Positions 46,740 through 56,418 are shown, numbered from the stretch's first letter. The stretch is 64,000 nucleotides of DNA from Celeribacter sp. PS-C1 (GCF_019429625.1 NZ_JAHXRW010000003.1:186001-250000), one strand, 5' to 3'. Made by a program: numbers and translations. The notes: generated by a model not told the origin, from the letters alone.

Positions 46740-47017
46740 TGCCCCGGCCCCTCCTGCCTCTTCTGCGATCCCGCGTCTGCCATGGCCTTCGCCTACCCTG
46801 CCTCGGCCCTCTGCGCAACAGCCTTTGCCTCTGGATCTGCTCAGGACTTCGACCAAAGGCACGGCAAAATCCCGCCTATCAAATTTTCGTTCTCTCAATG
46901 GCGTGATCTCGCGAAAAATGCCATATATAAAACCAAAGAAACCCGGGCCGGAGGAAAACTTCGGGGAAGATCGGGAATAAAACCGCCCATAATGGGCGCG
47001 ATTGGAGGCAGTCGACC

Positions 47018-47155
47018 TTGCGTAAATTTCTCTTTCGCCTTTTGGCCATCCTTATTTTGCTGGGCCTCATTGGCTTTATCGGCTTCGCCTATGTCGGCGA
47101 TTTGTCGCCCGAGCGCACCGAGCAGGTCGTGCCCACGGAGATCGAGCTGAAGTGA
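47018..47155 (+). CDS. 45-residue single-pass membrane protein, TTG start
   Basis: The frame begins with TTG (RKFLFRLLAILILLGLIG, then FIGFAYVGDLSPERT) and ends VVPTEIELK. GGAGG lies nine bases upstream. It has a basic N-terminus, one membrane helix at about residues 5-26 and a short periplasmic acidic tail. Its stop overlaps the next start as GTGA. A role together with the exported protein downstream is likely from coupling; the function is unknown. Confidence 0.7.
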   Translation: MRKFLFRLLAILILLGLIGFIGFAYVGDLSPERTEQVVPTEIELK

Positions 47156-48732
47156 GCACACGCCAAAGTCTTTCCCGACTTTTCACCTGTTGTGCGCCGA
47201 TGGCCTTGGCTGTGACCCTCGTTGGAACATCTGTTGCGGCACAAACAGGCGGAGAGGATCGGCCGCTTTCCGCGATCGATTGGCTTTCTGACACTTTGGA
47301 CGCCCCCCGACCCGCAGCCCTGCCAGCACCAAGCGACATTGCCGAGAGCGCGCTGCCCGAAGATGTCAGCGTCCTGCCACTGGATGCGCCTGACCCGGAT
47401 CAAGCCGGGCTGTTGCCCAGTTCAGTGACCGGCCTTCCGCGTGGACTTTGGGGCGCCTCGACCGCCACCGACATCGCGCGGCGGATCAGGACGATCTCGT
47501 CGCGGCCCGACCTTTTACCCGCCTCGCGGCGACTGTTGAACACACTCGTTCTGGCTGAACTGGACCCGCCGGTGCTTTCGGATCGGGACGGACGGCTGTT
47601 TCTCGCGCGGATCGACGCGCTTTTGTCGCAGGGCCTGCTAGATGAGGCGGATTCTTTGATGACGTTGGCCGGCCTCAACACGCCGGAAATTTTCCGCCGC
47701 TCTTTCGACACCAAACTCCTGCTCGGCACCGAGGACGAGGCCTGCGCGCGGTTGACCCACACGCCGGGACTGTCTCCGACGTTGCAAGCGCGGATTTTTT
47801 GCCTAGCGCGCAGTGGCGACTGGGACGCGGCCGCACTCACCTTGGAGACCGGCGAGGCGCTTGGCCTCATTCGCGAAAACCAGGGCGAATTGTTGGCGCG
47901 GTTTCTCGATCCCGAGATATTCGAGGGCGAGCCGCCTTTGCCCGCGCCGGATCACCCAACGCCTTTGACCTTTCGGCTGATGGAAGCCATCGGAGAACCC
48001 TTGCCGACGACCGCGCTGCCGCTGGCCTTTGCCCAAAGCGACCTGCGCGCCAGCTCCGGCTGGAAGGCGCGCACCACCGCCGCCGAACGTCTAGCCCGTG
48101 TTGGCGCGCTGTCGCCCAATCGCTGGTTGGGCATTTGGTCGGAACATCTTCCGGCGGCCTCAGGCGGCATCTGGGATCGGATCGACGCGCTGCAAGAGTT
48201 TGAGAAAACGCTGCTGGCAAAAGATCTCGACGGCGTCACCCGCACGCTTCCGACCGTGTGGGACGCGATGCGCGCCTCCGGGTTGCAAACGGTTTTCGCA
48301 GAACTGTTCGCGACGCCACTCTCGACCCTGTCCCTTACCGGCGAGGCCTCCGAGATCGCCTTTGAAGTGGCGCTTTTGTCGCCAGAATATGAGCGGATCG
48401 CTCTGAAATGGAGCCCGGCGCTTAGCAAGGATCAACTGCTGCTGCACGGGATTGCCGTGGGAGATTTGCCGACACAGCGCCAAAGCGAGGCGCAGGCCCG
48501 CGCGATCGCGCAAGGATTCCGGGCAACGGGCATTCCCGTGCGTCTGTCCTCTCTGGTGAGCGAAAAGCGCCTGGGCGAAGCGATCCTGCGCGCGATTGAG
48601 CTGCTCGAAGGCGGCGCGGCGGGCGATCTCGATGAGCTGTCGGATGCGATCCAATTCTTCCGCGCCATCGGGCTTGAAGCCACGGCGCGGCGCGCAGCCC
48701 TTGAGCTGTTGCTTTTGGAGCGGCGCGGATGA
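47152..48732 (+). CDS. Large exported helical protein of unknown function
   Basis: A 526-residue protein beginning with GTG. A signal peptide (LFTCCAPMALAVTLVGTSVA, cut near AAQ) is followed by a proline/alanine-rich segment and then mostly amphipathic helices with repeated pattern, such as LLNTLVLAELDPP, LARIDALLSQGLLDEADSL and ARIFCLARSGDWDAAALTL, which resemble TPR or Sel1-like helical pairs. I do not recognise a named family. The last codons overlap the xerD start (ATGA), and the start overlaps the small membrane protein, so three genes are coupled. Confidence 0.75.
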   Translation: MSTRQSLSRLFTCCAPMALAVTLVGTSVAAQTGGEDRPLSAIDWLSDTLDAPRPAALPAPSDIAESALPEDVSVLPLDAPDPDQAGLLPSSVTGLPRGLWGASTATDIARRIRTISSRPDLLPASRRLLNTLVLAELDPPVLSDRDGRLFLARIDALLSQGLLDEADSLMTLAGLNTPEIFRRSFDTKLLLGTEDEACARLTHTPGLSPTLQARIFCLARSGDWDAAALTLETGEALGLIRENQGELLARFLDPEIFEGEPPLPAPDHPTPLTFRLMEAIGEPLPTTALPLAFAQSDLRASSGWKARTTAAERLARVGALSPNRWLGIWSEHLPAASGGIWDRIDALQEFEKTLLAKDLDGVTRTLPTVWDAMRASGLQTVFAELFATPLSTLSLTGEASEIAFEVALLSPEYERIALKWSPALSKDQLLLHGIAVGDLPTQRQSEAQARAIAQGFRATGIPVRLSSLVSEKRLGEAILRAIELLEGGAAGDLDELSDAIQFFRAIGLEATARRAALELLLLERRG

Positions 48733-49658
48733 GTGATCACGGCTGGATTTCGCGTTTCGCGGAGGCGCAGCTGGCCGAATTGGGCGCGGCTGAGAACACG
48801 CGCGAGTCTTACGGGCGTGATCTCTTGGGGTTCTCCGAATGGCTGTCCCGACGCGGCAAAGAGTTTGCCACGGCGGAGCGCGCGAATATCGAGGCCTATC
48901 TGGTCGCCTGCGAGGCCGAGGGTCTGGCGCAATCCACCCGCGCGCGGCGGCTGTCGTCGATCAAACAACTCTACCGTTTCGCCTTTGAGGAAGGCTGGCG
49001 GGACGACAATCCGGCAATCCAGATCAAGGGACCCGGTCGCGCAAAACGTCTCCCCAAAACCCTCTCTGAAGAAGAAGTGTCCCGGCTTTTGGAGGCGGTG
49101 ACGGAAGTGGGGCGCACCGAGGCCGACCGTCAGCGCAACATTTGCCTGATGGAGCTTTTATATGCCACCGGGATGCGGGTCTCCGAACTCGTGTCCCTGC
49201 CCGTCTCGGCCACGCGCGGCGACCCGCGGATGCTGTTGATCCTCGGCAAAGGCGGCAAGGAGCGCATGGTGCCGCTGTCGGATCCAGCGCGCGCTGCGCT
49301 CAAAACCTGGCTTGAGACCCGCGATGCGGCGGAGGATTTGGCCAAGCGTGAAAAGGGCGAAAAGCCGTCGACCTTTCTGTTCCCCTCGCGCGGCAAGACC
49401 GGACATTTCACCCGCATTCGGTTCTATCAGTTGATCAAGGACATCGCCGTGCGCGCGGGCGTCAGCCCCGCCAAGGTGACGCCCCACACGCTGCGCCATG
49501 CCTTTGCGACGCATCTTTTGGCGCATGGCGCAGATTTGCGAGCGATCCAGACGCTTTTGGGCCACGCTGACCTGTCGACCACTGAGATTTACACCCATGT
49601 TTTGGATGAGCGCCTGAAGGAACTGGTGCTGACGCATCACCCGCTGGCGGGCGATTAA
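48729..49658 (+). CDS. xerD: Tyrosine recombinase XerD
   Basis: A 309-residue recombinase that, with XerC and FtsK, resolves chromosome dimers at dif. The N-terminal SAM-like domain begins ISRFAEAQLAELGAAENTRES. Catalytic residues: Arg in YATGMRVSELVSL, Lys in ILGKGGKERMVPL, HTLRHAFATHLL, His in LGHADLSTTEIYTH with the nucleophilic Tyr. It has the length of Xer proteins and no phage genes adjoin, so it is the housekeeping enzyme and not an integrase. Confidence 0.93.
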   Translation: MSDHGWISRFAEAQLAELGAAENTRESYGRDLLGFSEWLSRRGKEFATAERANIEAYLVACEAEGLAQSTRARRLSSIKQLYRFAFEEGWRDDNPAIQIKGPGRAKRLPKTLSEEEVSRLLEAVTEVGRTEADRQRNICLMELLYATGMRVSELVSLPVSATRGDPRMLLILGKGGKERMVPLSDPARAALKTWLETRDAAEDLAKREKGEKPSTFLFPSRGKTGHFTRIRFYQLIKDIAVRAGVSPAKVTPHTLRHAFATHLLAHGADLRAIQTLLGHADLSTTEIYTHVLDERLKELVLTHHPLAGD

Positions 49659-49738
49659 AGCGTCATCCTCATGGATTTACGGCACTTGTTACGGCTGTCC
49701 CTCTTGCGCAGCCCCCTGCGCGTGCCCATAACCACGCT

Positions 49739-51076
49739 ATGACAGAGACCATGACCGATCCCACACTCCTTGACGCAGCCTTTTGGTTCACCGCCGCCGC
49801 CATCGTGGCGCTTTTGGTGATGTCCGGCTTTTTCTCCGGCTCAGAGACCGCTTTGACCGCCGCCTCGCGCGGCAAACTGCGGGCGCAGGCCGATAAGGGC
49901 GAAAAAGGCGCCGAGCGCGCGTTGAGCGTCACCGAAGACAGTGAGCGGCTGATCGGCTCAGTGCTCTTGGGCAACAACCTTGTGAACATTCTGGCGACCT
50001 CTTTGGCGACCGCGATGTTCACCAAATTGTTCGGCCAGAACGGCGTGGCTTTGGCAACGCTGATTATGACCGTGCTGGTGCTGATCTTCGCCGAGGTGCT
50101 GCCCAAAACCTACGCGATCACCAACCCAGAATCTGCCGCCTCGCGTGTCGCCGGACCGATTTCCATCGTGGTGACGGTTTTTGCCCCGGTCGTGGGATTT
50201 GTGCGGCTTTTGGTTCGCGGGATTTTGCGGCTTTTCGGAGTGCAAACCGACCCCGAAGCAGATGTTTTGGCTGTTCGCGACGAGATCGCAGGCGCGATCG
50301 CTCTGGGCCATGTCGAAGGCGTCGTGGAAAAAGAAGACCGCGACCGCTTGTTGGGCGCGCTCGATCTGGGCGACCGCACGGTCGAGGAGATCATGTTGCA
50401 CCGCTCGCAAATCGAGATGGTCGATGTTGACCTGCCCGCCTCTGAGATTCTCGAACGCTCGCTCAAGAGCCCCTATACCCGTCTGCCGCTCTACCGTGGC
50501 GATCAGGAGAATATCGTCGGCGTCTTGCACTCGAAGGACCTGCTGCGCGGCATGCATGCCGAACGGGTCGCGCATGAGAATGAGGCACCGCATATGATGG
50601 TGGATTTCCACGATTTCGACGTCATGGCCGTGGCGATGAAACCCTATTTCGTGCCCGAAACCACCACGCTCGACGACCAGATGCGGCAGTTTCTGAAACG
50701 CCACACGCATTTTGCGCTGGTGGTGGATGAATATGGCACCCTGCAAGGCCTGATCACGCTCGAAGACATTCTCGAAGAGATCGTGGGCGAGATCACCGAC
50801 GAATTCGACCGCTCCGAAGCCGCGCCGAAACAATCCGGCGAAACCGGCGAGTGGGAGGTCGAGGGCGGCATGACGATCCGTGACTTCAACCGCTGGACCG
50901 ATTGCAGCCTGTCGGATGAAGAAGCGAACACCATGGCCGGACTGGTCATCCACGAAGCGCAAACCATCCCCAATCCGGGTCAGGTGTTTTCCTTCCACGG
51001 CTATCGGTTCGAAGTCGTCGAGCGCAAAGACAACCGGATCACGAAACTCAAAATCCGCCCGCTGGGAGACCTCTGA
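49739..51076 (+). CDS. CorC/HlyC-type membrane transporter-like protein (CNNM, CBS, CorC_HlyC)
   Basis: A 445-residue protein with a DUF21/CNNM membrane domain at about residues 15-200 (MSGFFSGSETALTAASRGKL, LGNNLVNILATSLAT), a tandem CBS pair (about 210-340; VEEIMLHRSQIEMVD, LEDILEEIVGEITDEFD) and a C-terminal CorC_HlyC domain (GGMTIRDFNRWTD). Such proteins take part in magnesium or cobalt export or membrane protection; 'hemolysin' is a historical label. Its stop overlaps rlmJ by one base. Confidence 0.9.
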   Translation: MTETMTDPTLLDAAFWFTAAAIVALLVMSGFFSGSETALTAASRGKLRAQADKGEKGAERALSVTEDSERLIGSVLLGNNLVNILATSLATAMFTKLFGQNGVALATLIMTVLVLIFAEVLPKTYAITNPESAASRVAGPISIVVTVFAPVVGFVRLLVRGILRLFGVQTDPEADVLAVRDEIAGAIALGHVEGVVEKEDRDRLLGALDLGDRTVEEIMLHRSQIEMVDVDLPASEILERSLKSPYTRLPLYRGDQENIVGVLHSKDLLRGMHAERVAHENEAPHMMVDFHDFDVMAVAMKPYFVPETTTLDDQMRQFLKRHTHFALVVDEYGTLQGLITLEDILEEIVGEITDEFDRSEAAPKQSGETGEWEVEGGMTIRDFNRWTDCSLSDEEANTMAGLVIHEAQTIPNPGQVFSFHGYRFEVVERKDNRITKLKIRPLGDL

Positions 51077-51867
51077 TGCTGTCCTACCAACACGGTTTCC
51101 ACGCCGGAAACCTCGCCGATGTGCAAAAACATGCGCTTTTATCAGTCATGCTCGATTACATGACCCGCAAGGACAAGCCGATCTCTTATATCGAGACCCA
51201 TGCGGGGCGCGCGCTTTACGATCTGGAAGGATCACAGGCGCAAAAGACCGGCGAGGCCACAAAGGGGATCAAAGCGGTCGATGGCTGGTTCAAGCCCTCG
51301 CACCCCTATGCCCGCGCGCTCAAAGCGATTGCCGAGGCCCATGGCAAAAACATCTACCCCGGCTCTCCGGCGATTGCGCAGGCGCTTTTGCGCGACACCG
51401 ATCAGTTGCATCTGGCGGAATTGCACCCGACCGAATTCGAAGAGCTGACCGCGAACACCAAGGCCTCGTCCAGCTTTGCAGGGCTGCATCTCAAACAACA
51501 GGACGGCATCCAATTCGCCCAGTCGATCTGCCCGCCGGAGCCCAAACGCGGCCTGATGCTGATCGACCCCTCCTATGAGATCAAATCGGATTTCGAGACC
51601 CTGCCGAGCCAGATCTACAAGCTGCACCGCAAATGGAATGTCGGTATCATCGCGCTCTGGTATCCGATCCTGAAAAACGGCACACATCAGCCGCTGGTCG
51701 AAGGCATGCTCTACGCCAATTTCCCCGGCTGCCTGCATCACGAAGTCCGGTTCAAACCTGCGCAGAAAGGCCATGGGATGTTCGGCTCTGGCATGTTCGT
51801 GATCAACGCACCTTATGGGCTCTCCGATGAGACGGCGCGGCTGACCAGCTTGTTCAACCGCCTCTGA
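51076..51867 (+). CDS. rlmJ: 23S rRNA (adenine-2030-N6)-methyltransferase RlmJ
   Basis: A 263-residue AdoMet methyltransferase. Family sequences are MLSYQHGFHAGNLADVQKHA, YIETHAGRALYDL, and the N6-adenine catalytic motif DPSY in LMLIDPSYEIKSD; later HKKW-like RKWNVGIIALWYPI and GSGMFVINAPYGL. It modifies A2030 of 23S rRNA during assembly. It overlaps the CorC-like gene (TGATG). Confidence 0.93.
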   Translation: MLSYQHGFHAGNLADVQKHALLSVMLDYMTRKDKPISYIETHAGRALYDLEGSQAQKTGEATKGIKAVDGWFKPSHPYARALKAIAEAHGKNIYPGSPAIAQALLRDTDQLHLAELHPTEFEELTANTKASSSFAGLHLKQQDGIQFAQSICPPEPKRGLMLIDPSYEIKSDFETLPSQIYKLHRKWNVGIIALWYPILKNGTHQPLVEGMLYANFPGCLHHEVRFKPAQKGHGMFGSGMFVINAPYGLSDETARLTSLFNRL

Positions 51868-51919
51868 CCGATCCTGAACAGAAGGCGCGAGCATCTGCCG
51901 CGCCTTCCAACACCGCCCC

Positions 51920-53497
51920 TCAGCGCGCTTTGAACAACCCGCCCAAGATGCCGCGCACGATGCGTTTGCCCGTGGTGCCAGTCAATTCCTTCATCACCAT
52001 TTTGCCAAGCTGCTCTGTGATGGTTTTCTCTGAGCTTTTACGAGCGCGGGGTGTTGTTTTCGGCGCGCTGCTGCGGCTGTAATTCGTACCGTCATAGCGC
52101 CGCGCCTTGGAAAACTCGCGCTCGAGAGCCTCGCGTCCCGCTACCTCTTCCTCTTTCGCCTCAAGCTCCTCGGCTGCCTTGGCCGCGGCTTCGGCGCGGG
52201 CTTTCAGCATCTCAAAGGCGCTTTCGCGGTCCAGAACAGCCTCGTATTTCCCGGCAATCGGTGAGGCAGCGATGACCCCTGCCCGCTCCTCCGACGTGAT
52301 CGGGCCAAGCTGAGAGGACGGCGGACGGATCAGCGTGCGTTGGGAGATACCGGGCACGCCTTTGTCCTCCAGAAACGAGGTCACCGCCTCGCCGGTGCCG
52401 ACCTCTTTGATCGCGGTCTCCACCTCGAAGGCCGGGTTCGGGCGATAGGTCTCTGCGGCGCGAGACAGCGCCTTTTGATCCCGGGCGGTGAAGGCACGGA
52501 GCGCGTGCTGCACCCGGTTCCCAAGCTGGCCAAGGATGTCCTCGGGGATGTCGTCCGGGTTTTGCGTCACAAAATAAACGCCTACGCCTTTCGACCGAAT
52601 GAGACGTGCAACCTGTTCGACCTTATCGACCAGCGCTTTCGGCGCGTCGTCGAACAAGAGGTGCGCCTCGTCAAAAAAGAACACCAGTTTCGGTTTGTCC
52701 GGATTTCCGATCTCCGGCAGTTCTTCGAACAATTCGGACAAGAGCCACAGAAGGAAGGTCGCATAGAGCCCCGGCGAGGACATCAACGTGTCAGCGGCAA
52801 GGATGTTCACCCGGCCGCGACCGTCAACGTCGGTGCGAATAATATCCGACAGCTCCAGCGCCGGTTCGCCGAACAGCTTGTCACCGCCCTGATTTTCCAG
52901 CACCAGAAGATCGCGCTGGATCGCGCCGATGGAGGATTTCGAGATATTGCCGTAGCGCAGGGTCAGATCATCGGCATTCTCACCGCACCAGACCAGAAGC
53001 GCCTGAAGGTCCTTGAGATCCAAGAGCGGCAGGCCTTGTTCGTCGGCCACGCGGAACGCGACATTGACTACCCCCTCTTGCGCCTCAGAGAGCCCCAGAA
53101 GCCGCGAGATCAGCAGAGGCCCCATCTCCGCCACCGTGGTGCGGATCGGATGTCCCTGTTCTCCGAAGAGATCCCAAAAGGTGACCGGAAAAGCCTCATA
53201 GGTGTAGCGATCCGCCAGGCCGATGGTTTCGGCCCGTGACGTGAAGGCCTCGTGCAGTTTAAACTCTGCGCTCCCGGATTTCGCCAATCCCGACAGGTCG
53301 CCTTTGACATCGGACAGGAATACCGGCACGCCTGCATTTGCGAAGCCTTCGGCGAGAATTTGCAGCGTGACCGTTTTGCCTGTGCCCGTCGCCCCCGCGA
53401 TCAAACCGTGGCGGTTGCCGTATTTGAGCAAAAGCTCCTGCGCCTCGCCATAGGCCTCTCCGCCGCCGCCTACGAAAATCCGGTCCATCTTAGCCAT
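51920..53497 (-). CDS. HerA-like ATPase (DUF853)
   Basis: A 525-residue cytoplasmic ATPase. The Walker A is [14 protein letters not shown] near residue 35; Walker B is [14 protein letters not shown]; further motifs are [16 protein letters not shown] and [13 protein letters not shown]. The C-terminal part is a charged helix (about residues 420-470) and a conserved end [17 protein letters not shown]. The DUF853 branch differs from archaeal HerA, which works with NurA; no nuclease gene adjoins. The start at 53497 follows GCGAGAGGG. Confidence 0.88.
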   Translation of the reverse strand: MAKMDRIFVGGGGEAYGEAQELLLKYGNRHGLIAGATGTGKTVTLQILAEGFANAGVPVFLSDVKGDLSGLAKSGSAEFKLHEAFTSRAETIGLADRYTYEAFPVTFWDLFGEQGHPIRTTVAEMGPLLISRLLGLSEAQEGVVNVAFRVADEQGLPLLDLKDLQALLVWCGENADDLTLRYGNISKSSIGAIQRDLLVLENQGGDKLFGEPALELSDIIRTDVDGRGRVNILAADTLMSSPGLYATFLLWLLSELFEELPEIGNPDKPKLVFFFDEAHLLFDDAPKALVDKVEQVARLIRSKGVGVYFVTQNPDDIPEDILGQLGNRVQHALRAFTARDQKALSRAAETYRPNPAFEVETAIKEVGTGEAVTSFLEDKGVPGISQRTLIRPPSSQLGPITSEERAGVIAASPIAGKYEAVLDRESAFEMLKARAEAAAKAAEELEAKEEEVAGREALEREFSKARRYDGTNYSRSSAPKTTPRARKSSEKTITEQLGKMVMKELTGTTGKRIVRGILGGLFKAR

Positions 53498-54105
53498 CCC
53501 TCTCGCCACCTTCATACTTTCAGGACATGATTCCCGGCCAAAATGCTGAAAATTCAATCCCGTATGCGCCCACAATACTTAATTAACCACTTCGTGCCAG
53601 TCTAATGCTATCCGAACCCCCTCTTCGGTTCGGATTGACTTCCTCCCTGTCAGACTGGCCGCCCGGGATACTCCCGGCGCGGTCATTTTTTGACCCGACA
53701 TTCAAAGAACGGTGCGCTTGTGCAGGACTGTCGCAACAAAGCCCATTTCCTGTTTTTTTCTGGCGTATATGTTGGATTTGGCGGTTAAAATACCCGTTGA
53801 CGGTCCAAAAATCCTGTCATACCGTTGTCGCAATAAGTCGGCCAAGTCCGGCAGGGAGACAATTAGAGAAATCACAAGTTTTCGAGAGATCCAAGAGATC
53901 CACGAAGGCCTCGGTTCAGCCGGGGCTTTCGTTATTTTGGATTACCCTCCGACCTGCAAAAATCAGCGCCCCAAGACTTTCGGCCATCCTTTGCCAAGAG
54001 CGGTTTGGTCTCACAAAAATATTCCTGCATCCCCCCTGACAGAGCCGAAACCCCGTGATAGATCGGTTGGTGAATTGAGCACAGACACCAACAATATATG
54101 GACAG
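53498..54105. other. 608-bp intergenic region between HerA-like and IalB-like genes
   Basis: No gene is supported. It contains a stable hairpin at 53610-53635, AT-richer DNA from 53740 to 53830, and must hold two divergent promoters. Open frames on the plus strand (53605-54039 and 53712-54128) lack ribosome sites and are unlikely to be coding. The last 100 bases should contain the leader of the IalB-like gene. Confidence 0.5.
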
Positions 54106-54750
54106 ATGATGTTTTCCATCTCGCGTAAGATCACGACCCTCGCCTCTGCAACCGTTCTGGCCCTGAGCGCCGCCTTGCCGCTTGCCGCTCAGGACCCGGG
54201 GCTGTCCGCAGGCACCCCGATCGCGCCCACCAGTAACGTCGGTCGCGCCTATACGCTTGAGACCCATGGCGATTGGGAAGTGCGTTGCATCAACGCGCCT
54301 GAGGGTCAGATCGATCCCTGTAGCCTCTATCAGCTTCTGAAAGATCAAGACGGCACGGACGTCGCAGAAGTCGCCCTGTTCCATGTCGGCAACGACGAAG
54401 TCGAAGCTGCAGCCACCTTTACCACGCCGCTCGAAACTTTGCTGACTGCGCAGCTGGCGCTGTTTGTCGACGGTGAAAACGGTCGCCGCTACCCGTTCCA
54501 ATTCTGCAACCGCGTCGGCTGTTTCGTCCGTGCTGGCCTGAACACCGCCGACATTGATCTTTTGAAAAAAGGCGCTGAAGGCATGGTCGGCATCGTGCCT
54601 CTTGGCCGCACCGATGACCCTGTCCGTCTGACGCTCTCGCTCAGCGGGTTCACTGCAGGTTACGACAAGGTTGTCGAACTGCACGAAGCCGCGCAAAACG
54701 GCGAAGGCCCCTCGGCTCCCGATGAAGGCGAAGAGGCTCCGGCAGAATAA
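54106..54750 (+). CDS. Invasion-associated locus B (IalB)-like periplasmic protein
   Basis: A 214-residue exported protein. The signal peptide is about 28 residues (LASATVLALSAALPLAAQ). The mature part begins with the IalB pattern HGDWEVRCINAPEGQIDPC and continues with LFVDGENGRRYPFQFCNRVGCFVRAG; four cysteines suggest two disulfides. IalB was described in Bartonella, but the family is common in free-living alphaproteobacteria, where the role is unknown. The C-terminus is a proline/glutamate tail. A second ATG three bases on (54109) is possible. Confidence 0.85.
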   Translation: MMFSISRKITTLASATVLALSAALPLAAQDPGLSAGTPIAPTSNVGRAYTLETHGDWEVRCINAPEGQIDPCSLYQLLKDQDGTDVAEVALFHVGNDEVEAAATFTTPLETLLTAQLALFVDGENGRRYPFQFCNRVGCFVRAGLNTADIDLLKKGAEGMVGIVPLGRTDDPVRLTLSLSGFTAGYDKVVELHEAAQNGEGPSAPDEGEEAPAE

Positions 54751-54772
54751 CTTCCGCCTCTCCTAAGATGAC

Positions 54773-54806
54773 AAACGCCGCATCTCTCCGATGCGGCGTT
54801 TTTATT
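54773..54806 (+). terminator. Rho-independent terminator of the IalB-like gene
   Basis: AAACGCCGCAT and ATGCGGCGTTT (54773-54783 and 54791-54801) form an 11-bp stem with a 7-nt loop, followed by TTATTTGT. Confidence 0.93.
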
Positions 54807-54838
54807 TGTAATTTATCGAAAGCAACTGCGCTTTGCCT

Positions 54839-56050
54839 TTACGGCGCTTTTCGTAGCGCCAGCACGGCGTTCAGCCCGCCAAAGGCGAACGCGTTGGACA
54901 GCACCACATCGACCGAAGCATCGCGCGCCTCGTTCGGCACGACATCGAGGGCGCATTCCGGGTCAGGCTCTTCGTAATTGATCGTCGGCGCGATAATGCC
55001 GTCTTTCAACGCCATGATACAGGCCAGCAATTCGACCGCCCCCGTGCCGCCAATCAGGTGGCCGTGCATGGATTTGGTGGACGAGATCATGATGTTGTCG
55101 GCATGCGATCCCAAAGCGTCCGCGACGGCGGCGCATTCGGTTTTGTCATTGGCCGCCGTGCCGGTGCCATGCGCGTTGATATAGCCGATCTCAGAGGCAT
55201 TGACCCGAGCGTCATGAATTGCCCCGGAAATCGCCCGCGCTGCGCCCTGCTTCGAGGGCATCACAATGTCAGAGGCATCCGAGGTCATGGCAAAGCCGAT
55301 AACTTCAGCCAGAATTTCGGCGCCTCGTGCCTTGGCGTGATCGTAGTCCTCGAAAACGAACACAGCCGCGCCCTCGCCCTGAACCATGCCATTGCGGTTC
55401 ATCGAGAACGGGCGACAGGCGTCTTTCGACATGACGCGCAGGCCTTCCCAAGCTTTCACACCGCCAAAGCACAGCATCGATTCAGAACCGCCGGTGACCA
55501 TCGCCGTCGCCATGCCCGAACGGATCATATTAAAGGCCTGCCCCATCGCGTGGTTCGAGGAGGCACAGGCAGTTGCCACGGTGAAACACGGACCTTTGAG
55601 GTTGTATTCCATCGACACATGGCTGGTCGCCGCGTTGTTCATCAGTTTCGGCACGACAAAGGGGTGAACGCGGTTCTTCCCCTCTTCGTAAACCATGCGG
55701 TAATTGTCGTCCTGTGTCGTCAGACCACCGCCGGAGGTGCCCAAGACCACACCGGAGCGCAGCGCCAAATCGCCGACGAACTCGAGGCCTGATTGCCCGA
55801 TCGCTTGTTGCGCGGCCGCCAGAGTGAACTGGGTAAAGCGATCATAGAGCGCCATTTGCTGACGGTTGAACCGGCCTTCGGCGTTCCAGTCGTGGATCTG
55901 TCCCCCAATGGTGATCGCCAAGCGTTCAACGTCGCGGAATTCCAACTCGGAAATGCCGTTCTTGCCCTCGGCCATCGCGGCAAGCGTCGAAGGCACATCA
56001 AGGCCAAGCGCGTTGACCGTGCCCGCGCCGGTGATGACGACGCGCTTCAT
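54839..56050 (-). CDS. Beta-ketoacyl-ACP synthase (FabF/FabB family)
   Basis: A 403-residue condensing enzyme. The nucleophile is C162 in TVATACASSNHA; the two histidines are in AHGTGTAANDKTE and MHGHLIGGTGAVE; FAFGGLNAVL is near the end. It overlaps the ACP gene by four bases and is followed upstream by lpxD. In Rhizobiales, ACP plus KAS pairs of this type make special long acyl chains for lipid A; a similar role here is inferred from context. It is not the housekeeping fabF necessarily, since no fabD/fabG are nearby. Confidence 0.9.
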   Translation of the reverse strand: MKRVVITGAGTVNALGLDVPSTLAAMAEGKNGISELEFRDVERLAITIGGQIHDWNAEGRFNRQQMALYDRFTQFTLAAAQQAIGQSGLEFVGDLALRSGVVLGTSGGGLTTQDDNYRMVYEEGKNRVHPFVVPKLMNNAATSHVSMEYNLKGPCFTVATACASSNHAMGQAFNMIRSGMATAMVTGGSESMLCFGGVKAWEGLRVMSKDACRPFSMNRNGMVQGEGAAVFVFEDYDHAKARGAEILAEVIGFAMTSDASDIVMPSKQGAARAISGAIHDARVNASEIGYINAHGTGTAANDKTECAAVADALGSHADNIMISSTKSMHGHLIGGTGAVELLACIMALKDGIIAPTINYEEPDPECALDVVPNEARDASVDVVLSNAFAFGGLNAVLALRKAP

Positions 56051-56310
56051 GATTTCTGGTCTGCGATCAGCGCTTCGACCGCTTTGACGATGGCGGACAC
56101 GGAAGAGATGTCGAAATCCGACTGGTCCGGCTCATTGGCGTTGAAAGGCACGGAGATGTCGAAAGTTTCCTCGATGGCGAAAATGCTTTCCACGAGGCCG
56201 AGGCTATCGATGCCCAGCTCTTCGAGAGATTGATCCATCGCCACATCGCTTGGGTCCAGAACGGCCTGTTCCGCGATGATCTCGATGATTTTCTCTTTCA
56301 CATCCGACAT
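56047..56310 (-). CDS. Acyl carrier protein, probably dedicated to the adjacent synthase
   Basis: An 87-residue acidic four-helix protein. The phosphopantetheine serine is S36 in LGIDSLGLVES. The C-terminal part (PFNANEPDQSDFDISSV) differs from housekeeping AcpP and resembles variants such as AcpXL. It lies between lpxD (about 108 bases away) and the ketoacyl synthase (four-base overlap), so it probably supplies acyl chains to these two enzymes. Confidence 0.9.
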   Translation of the reverse strand: MSDVKEKIIEIIAEQAVLDPSDVAMDQSLEELGIDSLGLVESIFAIEETFDISVPFNANEPDQSDFDISSVSAIVKAVEALIADQKS

Positions 56311-56418
56311 GTGATCCCCTCCGATACAGGTTTGTGGCCTGACTTAATCCGATTTTCCTGCCTAGGAAACAGGTTTTTGTGACAGTTTGGTATGATGTGA
56401 CGCTGCGAAGGACGCCAC

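Noticed and set aside
48729-49658. Tyrosine recombinase as a phage or island integrase
   Set aside because: Length and sequence fit housekeeping XerD, and it is coupled to chromosomal genes.
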